The position numbers and the translations under genes are program-made. 5,738 bases of DNA from an uncultured bacterium (GTDB lineage: Bacteria > Actinomycetota > Coriobacteriia > Coriobacteriales > Coriobacteriaceae), in contig CAJMNP010000066.1 of assembly GCA_905214895.1 (NCBI GenBank), positions 1 to 5,738 of the forward strand. The letters are read 5' to 3'. How positions within the stretch are numbered: the first letter of the stretch is position 1; each line of letters starts with the position of its first letter. Shown here piece by piece: positions 1 to 5,622 of this stretch. The notes beneath the pieces were generated by a model that saw only the letters and a list, made by a program, of their open reading frames with translations, was not told the DNA's origin and made no database searches.

Positions 1-30
1 ACATCTCCCTGCAAACACTGTAGTTAGCTA

Positions 31-39
31 AAGGGGGAG
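31..39 (+). promoter_or_regulatory. Ribosome binding site of the dehydrogenase gene
   Basis: The purine run AAGGGGGAG ends 5 bases before the GTG at 45 and fixes that non-ATG codon as the start. The 30 bases before it contain no open frame into the gene. They are too short to identify a promoter, so the operon promoter probably lies at or beyond the window edge. Confidence 0.75.
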
Positions 40-44
40 TTCGC

Positions 45-1646
45 GTGTCTGCAACAATCAAACCCTTCACCGACGAGTTCGAAGAGTATGGTCGCGATGA
101 GTCTCGCACATCGGGCGAGGCCTCGAGCATCTCGTTTCCGACAACGGAGGACGAGGTCCGCGCCATTTTGAAAAAGCTCCATGCCGAGCGTGTCCCGGTG
201 ACGGTTCAGGGCGCCCGGACCGGTCTTGCCGCCGGCGCCGTGCCTCATGGCGGTCACATTCTCAATACTTCCCGCATGAATCGCTACCTAGGCATTCGCT
301 GCGATGGGCAGGGTCGCTTTCTTTTGCGTGTGGCGCCCGGCGTCGTGCTGTCTGAGCTGCGCAAGCAACTGGGCAAGAAAGTGCTGCCGACTGTCGGCTG
401 GGACCAGGCATCGCTTGAGGCCTACGAGGAGTTCCAGGAAGCTCCCGAGCAATTCTTTCCCACCGATCCCACCGAGGCGTCTGCCTGCCTGGGCGGTATG
501 GCGGCATGCAACGCTTCCGGCGCCCGTAGCTACGCTTACGGCCCCATGCGCCCTCGCGTCACGGGCCTTCATGTCGTGCTGACCGATGGCGACCTGCTCG
601 AGCTTCACCGTGGCGAGGTTTTTGCACAGGGTCGTCGCCTTTCGCTCGTCACGGTGCAGGGCCGCACGCTCGAGCTCGACCTTCCCGACTACACCATGCC
701 CAAGACCAAAAATGCTTCGGGCTATTTCGTTGCTGACGATATGGATGCCATCGATCTGTTTATCGGTGCGTGTGGCACGCTCGGCGTCATCACCGAGCTC
801 GAGATTGCCCTGCAGGCGGCACCTGCGGTCGTTTGGGGCGTGAGTTGCTTCTTTGACAGCGAAGACAAGGCCGTGTCCTTCACCGATTCTGTGCGTCCCG
901 TCCTGTCCCACGCGGCTGCCATCGAATATTTCGATGCGGGCGCCCTGGATATCCTGCGTCGTCAGCGCGAGCAGTCGACCGCGTTTGCCTCGCTGCCGGC
1001 GCTCGACAAAGACGCCAAGGTCTGTGTCTACGTGGAGCTCGACTGCGACGACGAAGCCCAGGCGACTGAGGAGCTGTATCACTTGGGATGGGTGCTGGAG
1101 CTTGCGGGCGGCAGCGACGATGCGACATGGGTCGCGCGCACCGAAGTCGATCGCGAGTGTCAGCGATTCTTCCGCCATGCGGTGCCCGAGAGCGTCAACA
1201 TGCTCATCGACGAGCGTCGCCGCACGGATTCCACCATCACCAAGCTGGGCTCGGACATGTCGGTGCCCAACGCACGTTTGGCCGATGTCATTGCCCTCTA
1301 TCGCCGCACGTTGGCCGAAAGCGGGCTTGAATCTGCCGCCTGGGGGCACATTGGTAACAACCATCTGCATGTGAACATTCTGCCGCGCGATGCGCAGGAT
1401 TACCGCCGCGGCGGAGAACTCTTTGCCCAGTGGGCTTCCGAGGTCACGGCAATGGGCGGCGCCGTCTCCGCCGAACACGGCGTCGGCAAGATCAAGGCGG
1501 GCTTCTTGGAGACGATGTACGGTCACGAGGCCATGGTCGAGTCGGCGCGGCTCAAGCTCCAGCTCGATCCTGCCGGGCAGCTGGGTCGCGGAAACCTGTT
1601 TTCGGAGAAGCTCTTGGATGAGCTCGTCCAGAAAGGGGGCGCGTGA
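45..1646 (+). CDS. FAD-linked 2-hydroxyacid (probably D-lactate) dehydrogenase, Etf-coupled
   Basis: This 533-residue cytoplasmic flavoprotein probably oxidises D-lactate or a similar 2-hydroxyacid and passes electrons to the EtfBA pair encoded directly downstream. The N-terminal half is an FAD_binding_4 (PCMH-type) domain: the nucleotide loop is near residues 51-67 (VQGARTGLAAG), the second FAD segment at 138-160 (FFPTDPTEAS, then GGMAACNASGA), and GACGTLGVITELEI at 241-254. The C-terminal half is an FAD-oxidase_C domain with the metal/substrate motif HIGNNHLH (H435, H440, H442) and SAEHGVGK (E477, H478). No signal peptide or membrane segment is visible. GTG at 45 is chosen because AAGGGGGAG (31-39) lies 5 bases upstream. 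It is longer than typical GlcD/LctD proteins (about 460-470 aa), with extra sequence near 113-137 and 187-215. The next gene starts at its stop codon. Family assignment is firm. The substrate is inferred from the etf context; glycolate or 2-hydroxyglutarate are alternatives. Confidence 0.93.
   Translation: MSATIKPFTDEFEEYGRDESRTSGEASSISFPTTEDEVRAILKKLHAERVPVTVQGARTGLAAGAVPHGGHILNTSRMNRYLGIRCDGQGRFLLRVAPGVVLSELRKQLGKKVLPTVGWDQASLEAYEEFQEAPEQFFPTDPTEASACLGGMAACNASGARSYAYGPMRPRVTGLHVVLTDGDLLELHRGEVFAQGRRLSLVTVQGRTLELDLPDYTMPKTKNASGYFVADDMDAIDLFIGACGTLGVITELEIALQAAPAVVWGVSCFFDSEDKAVSFTDSVRPVLSHAAAIEYFDAGALDILRRQREQSTAFASLPALDKDAKVCVYVELDCDDEAQATEELYHLGWVLELAGGSDDATWVARTEVDRECQRFFRHAVPESVNMLIDERRRTDSTITKLGSDMSVPNARLADVIALYRRTLAESGLESAAWGHIGNNHLHVNILPRDAQDYRRGGELFAQWASEVTAMGGAVSAEHGVGKIKAGFLETMYGHEAMVESARLKLQLDPAGQLGRGNLFSEKLLDELVQKGGA
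1632..1639 (+). promoter_or_regulatory. Ribosome binding site of etfB, inside the end of the dehydrogenase gene
   Basis: AAAGGGGG lies within the last codons of the dehydrogenase. It is 9 bases from ATG 1649 but only 3 from GTG 1643, so it favours the ATG. The GTG would overlap the upstream stop as GTGA, a common coupling arrangement, so both remain possible. Confidence 0.6.
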
Positions 1647-1648
1647 AG

Positions 1649-2464
1649 ATGAGCGATTTCCATATGGTGGTGTGCGTCAAGGCGGTGCCGGGCAGCACCG
1701 AGGTCAAGATGGACCCCAAGACCAATACCATCGTGCGCGATGGCAAGCAGGCGGTCATTAATCCCTTTGACGCGAGCGCTTTGGAATGCGCGCTGGCGCT
1801 GAAGGACGACTTTATCGGCTTTGGCATGGACGTGCGCGTAACGGTGGTGTCGATGGGCATCCCCGCGACTGAATCGCTATTGCGCGACTGCATCGCCCGA
1901 GGCGCCGATGATGCACTGCTGCTGACCGACCGCGCCTTTGCAGGTGCCGATACCCTGGCAACCACCTATGCCCTCAAGTGTGGCATCGAGGCGCTCGACG
2001 AGGACTTCGACCTGCTCATCTGCGGCAAGATGGCGGTGGACGGCGATACGGCCCAGATTGGTCCCGAACTTGCCGGTGCCTTTGAGATTCCCTGCGTGAC
2101 CGACGTGAGCTGCGTGCAGAGCGCGGGCTTTACGACGTGCGGCTCGCTGGCGCTTGTTCACGGCTGCGATGCCGGCGAGGAGACGGTCTATCTTGAGATG
2201 CCGTGTGCGATGACGACCGCCAAGGAGATTGGCCAGCTGCGCATGCCGAGTATTGCCGGTATTCGTGCGGCTGAGGAGGCGGACGTGCGCGTGGTCAACG
2301 CTGCCGACGTGAACGCCGACCCCGCGCGCTGCGGCCTTGCCGGCTCGCCGACACAGGTCGTGCGATCGTTTGTGCCCGACCGCGACCAAACGTGCGAGGC
2401 CGTTGACGGAACGGCGTCCGAGCAGGCGGCAAAACTTGCCAAGATTATCGAGGGGATGGCATAG
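1649..2464 (+). CDS. etfB: Electron transfer flavoprotein beta subunit, bifurcating type
   Basis: This 271-residue EtfB forms the soluble ETF heterodimer with the EtfA encoded next. In bifurcating ETFs this subunit binds NAD(H) and the bifurcating FAD. Visible family motifs are VVCVKAVPGS at residues 7-16, NPFDASALE at 38-46, the nucleotide-binding segment GKMAVDGDTAQIGPELA beginning at 126, and GSPTQVVRSFVP at 232-243. The DGDTAQIGP form, rather than the shorter AMP-binding form of respiratory ETFs, is the one seen in electron-bifurcating ETFs. Length is normal for the family. Three in-frame starts exist: GTG 1643, ATG 1649 and ATG 1664. I chose 1649 from its 9-base spacing to the purine run at 1632-1639. 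It sits 2 bases after the dehydrogenase stop and abuts etfA with no gap, indicating co-transcription and coupled translation. Family assignment is firm; the bifurcating role is inferred. Confidence 0.95.
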   Translation: MSDFHMVVCVKAVPGSTEVKMDPKTNTIVRDGKQAVINPFDASALECALALKDDFIGFGMDVRVTVVSMGIPATESLLRDCIARGADDALLLTDRAFAGADTLATTYALKCGIEALDEDFDLLICGKMAVDGDTAQIGPELAGAFEIPCVTDVSCVQSAGFTTCGSLALVHGCDAGEETVYLEMPCAMTTAKEIGQLRMPSIAGIRAAEEADVRVVNAADVNADPARCGLAGSPTQVVRSFVPDRDQTCEAVDGTASEQAAKLAKIIEGMA

Positions 2465-3670
2465 ATGAGCGGACTGATTATCGATAGCGAAGCCTGTATC
2501 GGCTGCGGTCGCTGCGTTCGCGCCTGTGCCTCGGGCGGCATCGTAGTGGAAGGCGAGCGCCCCAATCGCTGCGCCCGCGTAACCGACGGCTGCATCCTGT
2601 GCGGCGGGTGCGTCGACGTCTGCCCCGTCAACGCCATCTCGATCGAGCGCGACGAGGCCGCCGGTGCGGTAGACCTTGACGCGTATCGAGACATTTGGGT
2701 CTTCGTGCAGACTGACGAGCACGATGCCGTGGCATCCGTGGCCTTCGAGCTCATGGGCAAGGGCCGCGAGCTTGCCGATGCACGCGGCTGTCGCCTGGTG
2801 GCGCTGGTCGGCATGGGCCCCGAGGGTTCTCTCGGTGACCTGGAGCATTTGGTTTGCGCCGGTGCAGACGAGGTCCTGGTCTGTCGCGACGAGCGTCTAC
2901 GCCAGAACGATGCGGAGGTCTACGCCCGGCTGATCTGTGATTTGGTGGCAGAGCGCAAGCCCGAGGCTATTCTGTACGGTGCGACCGCCTTTGGCCGCGA
3001 ACTGGCACCCGGCGTTGCCGTGCGTTTGCAGACGGGCCTTACGGCTGACTGCACCGTACTTTCGATGGATGCGGAGACGGGCTTGCTGCAGCAGACGCGC
3101 CCGGCGTTTGGCGGCAACCTGATGGCCACCATCGTCTGCCCTAATCATCGTCCCCAGATGGCAACGGTGCGTCCCGGCATCTTTAAGGCGCCCGACTTTG
3201 ACTATAGCCGCTCCGGCACGATCACCCAGATATCACTTGCGGATGATGCTAAGGCTCGTGTCGAGATCTCGATTCCCGCCGAGGAGTGGGGGCAGCAGGC
3301 TTCGATCGCCGATGCCGAGCGCCTGGTCGTGGTGGGCCGCGGCATTGGTTCCAAGAAAAACCTGCCGCTGATGCGAAGGCTCGCCGAGGCCCTGGGAGCC
3401 GAGCTTGGCTGCACGCGACCTGTCGTTGAGGCCGGCTGGTTGGAGTATCGCCATCAGATTGGTCAGACGGGCGTATCGGTTTCGCCCAAGCTTCTCGTGA
3501 GTATCGGTGTTTCGGGCGCCATTCAGCATCTTGCCGGCATCGGTGGGGCGGAGTGCATTATCGCCATCAACGAGGACCCGGATGCTCCCATCTTTGGCGC
3601 TGCGCAGTACAAGGTTGTCGGTGATGCCGTCGAGGTCGTCGAGGAGCTGCTGGCCCAGCTTGAGCGCTAG
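2465..3670 (+). CDS. etfA: Electron transfer flavoprotein alpha subunit with N-terminal 2x[4Fe-4S] ferredoxin domain
   Basis: This 401-residue EtfA is fused to a ferredoxin-like domain. Residues 11-21 (CIGCGRCVRAC) and 43-54 (CILCGGCVDVCP) each give a complete C-x2-C-x2-C-x3-C set, so two [4Fe-4S] clusters are predicted. An additional cysteine is at 36. The EtfA alpha/beta domain follows at about 77-260, then the C-terminal FAD domain. That domain shows GRGIGSKKNL at 291-300, R318, GQTGVSVSP at 333-341, GVSGAIQHLAGIGG at 348-361 and NEDPDAPIF at 369-377, all classic ETF-alpha FAD motifs. The ferredoxin extension is known from EtfA proteins of bifurcating complexes such as lactate dehydrogenase and caffeyl-CoA reductase in Acetobacterium, where it takes electrons from or gives them to ferredoxin. 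The ATG directly follows the etfB stop, with AGGGG (2451-2455) 9 bases upstream. Its TAG stop overlaps the stop of the convergent HD gene. Confidence 0.96.
   Translation: MSGLIIDSEACIGCGRCVRACASGGIVVEGERPNRCARVTDGCILCGGCVDVCPVNAISIERDEAAGAVDLDAYRDIWVFVQTDEHDAVASVAFELMGKGRELADARGCRLVALVGMGPEGSLGDLEHLVCAGADEVLVCRDERLRQNDAEVYARLICDLVAERKPEAILYGATAFGRELAPGVAVRLQTGLTADCTVLSMDAETGLLQQTRPAFGGNLMATIVCPNHRPQMATVRPGIFKAPDFDYSRSGTITQISLADDAKARVEISIPAEEWGQQASIADAERLVVVGRGIGSKKNLPLMRRLAEALGAELGCTRPVVEAGWLEYRHQIGQTGVSVSPKLLVSIGVSGAIQHLAGIGGAECIIAINEDPDAPIFGAAQYKVVGDAVEVVEELLAQLER
3667..3670. other. Shared CTAG where two convergent stop codons overlap
   Basis: The palindrome CTAG supplies the etfA stop (TAG, 3668-3670, + strand) and the HD-gene stop (TAG read on the minus strand from 3669 to 3667). 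There is no intergenic DNA and no hairpin with a T-run at the junction, so the two transcripts should overlap at their 3' ends unless termination is Rho-dependent or lies inside the opposite gene. Confidence 0.9.
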
Positions 3671-4479
3671 GCGCGCGCCAGCCAGTCGCGCATCTCGTCC
3701 TTTAGGCGCTCCCAGGTCGCTTGCGTGGCGGAATCGGTAAAGGAGCGCGTAATGCCAAAGGGCGCGTCGAGCAGGCGGTAGATATCGCCCTGCTCGCGCG
3801 CCAGCGCGCGGCTCGCTGGATAGACGAGCTCAAACATAAAGCAGATGAGTCCCACCAGGTAGTCGGCGGGCTCGTCGCGTTCATCGCGTGCGACGCAGCG
3901 GTGCTCGTCAAAGGCGGCAAGCGCCGGTGCCGAGAAGTGGCTGGCAAGAAACGCGTCCTCATCCACCTTAAGGATGGTCTCGACGGTGCTGTCAGCGATG
4001 GTTCGCATGATGTCGACCTTGTCGCCATCGCGCACGATATTGCAGAAGCGCCGCGTGCGCTCGTCGAGCTGCGCGGGTAGACGGAAATCGCTGTGATAGG
4101 CGATGCTCGCGCGGATGAGCTCGTCGTGCTCGTCGGCCTCGATAAAATCTCGGATGCTTGTTGTGGCAGGCGCGTCGTCGGGGTTCTCGCCAAAGAGGAC
4201 CCCGACGCCCAACGCTGCATGGCTCATACTCTCGGCGTCCTTAAAGGTGTCCCAGCGTCGCAGCTGCTCAAAGCGGCCCATATCGTGTAACAGCCCACAA
4301 AGCCACGCCAGGTCAATGTCCTGCGGTGACCAGCCCTGCTCACGCGCCACGGTATCGCACGCTTCCGCCACGTGATAGGTATGTTCGATCTTGAGTGCGA
4401 TGCGCGGATTGGCGGCATCGTAAGCATCGGTATAGCGTTTGAAGGCCGCGGTCGCCCGGCCCCGATCGATAGCTGTCAT
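3667..4479 (-). CDS. HD-domain metal-dependent phosphohydrolase, substrate unknown
   Basis: This 270-residue soluble protein has an HD-superfamily core. In order: H33 in KIEHTYHVAE, the HD pair H65-D66 in LLHDMGRFEQ, H87 in SMSHAALG, H129 in AYHSDF, and D153 in RDGDKVDI. This H, HD, H, H, D arrangement suits a two-metal phosphohydrolase. The motifs resemble a stand-alone HD family common in Firmicutes and Actinobacteria for which I know no assigned substrate. There is no membrane segment, signal peptide, GYP motif or added nucleotidyl-transferase domain. ATG at 4479 is supported by AGGAAG, complementary to 4485-4490, 5 bases upstream. The gene stands alone on the minus strand, convergent with etfA and divergent from azlC, so neither neighbour points to its job. 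Nucleotide or cyclic-nucleotide hydrolysis is possible but is only inference. The catalytic fold assignment is strong. Confidence 0.9.
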   Translation of the reverse strand: MTAIDRGRATAAFKRYTDAYDAANPRIALKIEHTYHVAEACDTVAREQGWSPQDIDLAWLCGLLHDMGRFEQLRRWDTFKDAESMSHAALGVGVLFGENPDDAPATTSIRDFIEADEHDELIRASIAYHSDFRLPAQLDERTRRFCNIVRDGDKVDIMRTIADSTVETILKVDEDAFLASHFSAPALAAFDEHRCVARDERDEPADYLVGLICFMFELVYPASRALAREQGDIYRLLDAPFGITRSFTDSATQATWERLKDEMRDWLARA

Positions 4480-4497
4480 AATGACTTCCTAAAAAGT

Positions 4498-4517
4498 TGT
4501 GTCTTTCTGTGTCTTTC
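4498..4517. repeat. Perfect tandem 10-bp direct repeat in the HD-gene leader
   Basis: TGTGTCTTTC occurs twice back to back on the plus strand (4498-4507 and 4508-4517), which reads GAAAGACACA twice on the minus strand. It lies 19-38 bases upstream of the HD start codon, between the candidate -10 box and the ribosome binding site. A 10-bp period puts both copies on the same face of the helix, as in a direct-repeat operator. The repeat is seen directly; a regulatory role is inference. Confidence 0.6.
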
Positions 4518-4529
4518 GATCCGGTGGCA

Positions 4530-4535
4530 ATTGTA
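4530..4535 (-). promoter_or_regulatory. Candidate -10 box for the HD gene
   Basis: On the minus strand these bases read TACAAT, one mismatch from TATAAT, and would give a leader of roughly 40-45 bases to the start codon at 4479. At 17-18 bp spacing the -35 position is GC-rich and unlike TTGACA, so this is a weak prediction. Confidence 0.35.
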
Positions 4536-4606
4536 GGTGAACTCGGTTGCTGCCGGGCGATGATTCTGCCATGTCGTTGAATGCGACTCGGAAAGCTTGT
4601 CGGGAC

Positions 4607-4612
4607 GAGGAA
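4607..4612 (+). promoter_or_regulatory. Ribosome binding site that decides the azlC start
   Basis: GAGGAA lies 4 bases before ATG 4617 (its GAGG core is 6 bases away). The alternative in-frame ATG at 4581 has no purine-rich site at a usable distance, so the shorter 230-residue protein is preferred. Confidence 0.7.
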
Positions 4613-4616
4613 CGTT

Positions 4617-5309
4617 ATGGTGCTCAAAATCGTTAAAACCGTCTGGCCGGTGATGCTCACCTATGTTGCGATAGGCGCGCCGTGCGGAATGATTATGGCG
4701 CAGACGGGAATGGAACCCTGGATGGTTTTTGCTCTGAGCAGCACGTTCGTGACGGGCAGCGGACAGTTTATGGTCTGCAATCTGTGGCTGGCAGGTGTGC
4801 CTGCGGCGTCGATTATCGCAAGCGTCGCCGCAATCTCTTCGCGCTTTGCTCTTTACTCGGCATCGATAGCACCGCATCTGACGGGTGCCTCGAAGCGTCA
4901 GACGCTGGCCGTTGCCGCGACACTTACCGAGGAGGCATATGGCATCTCCCTTGCCAAGTTGGTTGAAGGGGAGGATTGGGGTCCGCTCGAGTCCTTTGTG
5001 CTCAACGCGATCCTCATTGCAACATGGGGCGTTTCGTGTACGACGGGCGCCATCGTCGGCGCCGTTGTCGATGTTCCCACCGCTATTGCGGGTTTTGTCT
5101 GCACATCGCTCTTTATCTGCCTACTCTTTTCGCAACGACTGTCGCGCGGCAATGTCGTAGCTGCCGTTTTGGCTGCGGTGTCCGTCGCCATATGCAAGTT
5201 CTTGGGGTGGACGAATATCGCCGTGCCGGCAAGCGTGCTCGTCGGCGTTGCCGCGGCGCTCGCGTGCGATGCCCTCGTCGAGGGAAGGGGCGCTCGCGAT
5301 GCCCGTTAA
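4617..5309 (+). CDS. azlC: AzlC family branched-chain amino acid export permease, large subunit
   Basis: This 230-residue integral membrane protein is the large subunit of an AzlCD-type exporter, which in characterised relatives moves branched-chain amino acids or their analogues out of the cell. Family features are the first membrane segment with YVAIGAPCGMIMAQTGM (residues 16-32), FVTGSGQFM at 44-52 matching the usual GASQ block, SSRFALYSASIAPHL at 74-88, and LTEEAYGIS at 103-111 matching the TDE-F block. About seven hydrophobic stretches are visible (roughly 8-28, 36-60, 62-85, 126-150, 153-171, 178-196 and 199-218). The tail ends in a short charged segment. The start at 4617 follows GAGGAA; ATG 4581 would add 12 polar residues with no ribosome site. 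The small subunit gene starts inside its last codons. Family assignment is strong, but the exported substrate is inferred from the family. Confidence 0.93.
   Translation: MVLKIVKTVWPVMLTYVAIGAPCGMIMAQTGMEPWMVFALSSTFVTGSGQFMVCNLWLAGVPAASIIASVAAISSRFALYSASIAPHLTGASKRQTLAVAATLTEEAYGISLAKLVEGEDWGPLESFVLNAILIATWGVSCTTGAIVGAVVDVPTAIAGFVCTSLFICLLFSQRLSRGNVVAAVLAAVSVAICKFLGWTNIAVPASVLVGVAAALACDALVEGRGARDAR
5285..5290 (+). promoter_or_regulatory. Ribosome binding site that decides the azlD start
   Basis: AAGGGG inside the last codons of azlC ends 8 bases before ATG 5299. In-frame ATGs at 5248 and 5269 lie deeper in azlC and would add arginine- and serine-rich residues foreign to the family, so 5299 is preferred. 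Confidence 0.65.
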
Positions 5310-5622
5310 TGAGTTTTTGGTCCTGTGGCTGTCGTCGTGGGCGGCCATCGCGTTTTTCCGCATTGCCCCGGCGTTTGCGTTGCGCGGGAGAACGCTGTCG
5401 CCCCGCGTCACCGAGGCCTTGGGTTATATTCCACCTGCAGCCTTTGCGGCACTGGTTGCTAACGATTTGATAAGCCCTGGCGCTTTCGAAGCCGGGCTGT
5501 GGCAGGGCTTGGTTCCCTGGATTGCGGCCGCCGGCGTCGTGGCGGTGGCAATCAAGACAAAGTCGATGTTGTGGTGCTGCGTCTCGGGCATCGTGTTCTA
5601 TATCGTTCTGAGCCTTGTATAA
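5299..5622 (+). CDS. azlD: AzlD family branched-chain amino acid export, small subunit
   Basis: This 107-residue hydrophobic protein is the small partner of AzlC, and both are needed for export in characterised pairs. It has about four membrane stretches (roughly residues 5-28, 44-57, 68-84 and 90-107). It shows the family's conserved arginine after the first segment (R21 in FFRIAPAF) and the YIPPAAFAALVANDL block at 43-57. Length fits the family norm of about 100-110. The start at 5299 removes an arginine-rich 17-residue stretch that the longer frame from 5248 would add. The gene overlaps the azlC stop by 11 bases, so translation is probably coupled and the two subunits made in matched amounts. 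No clear terminator follows the TAA. Confidence 0.92.
   Translation: MPVNEFLVLWLSSWAAIAFFRIAPAFALRGRTLSPRVTEALGYIPPAAFAALVANDLISPGAFEAGLWQGLVPWIAAAGVVAVAIKTKSMLWCCVSGIVFYIVLSLV

Larger units (their letters stand above)
4480..4616. other. Divergent intergenic spacer between the HD gene and azlC
   Basis: These 137 bases separate two genes pointing away from each other, so promoters for both should lie here. I can see a minus-strand TACAAT box, a tandem 10-bp repeat and the two ribosome binding sites. I find no convincing -35/-10 pair for azlC and no riboswitch-like structure. An in-frame ATG at 4581 could extend azlC by 12 codons into this spacer, but it lacks a ribosome binding site. Confidence 0.7.

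Noticed and set aside
1..30. Possible -10 box (TAGTTA or TAGCTA) before the dehydrogenase gene
   Set aside because: It would leave a very short leader, no -35 is visible, and the window begins too close to judge.
288..1526. 412-codon open frame on the minus strand, opposite the dehydrogenase gene
   Set aside because: The frame runs antisense to a gene with strong family motifs. It shows no recognisable protein motif or ribosome site, and long antisense frames are common in GC-rich DNA.
1877..2848. 323-codon open frame on the minus strand across etfB and etfA
   Set aside because: It is a shadow of two firmly identified genes, with histidine/alanine-rich low-complexity translation and no family resemblance.
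3670..3679. GGCGCGCGCC perfect palindrome at the etfA/HD junction, as a possible terminator
   Set aside because: It lies within the HD coding sequence, leaves almost no loop, and is not followed by a T-run on either strand.
4581..4616. Upstream in-frame ATG extending azlC by 12 codons
   Set aside because: It has no ribosome site at proper spacing. The ATG at 4617 has GAGGAA and starts close to the usual AzlC N-terminus.
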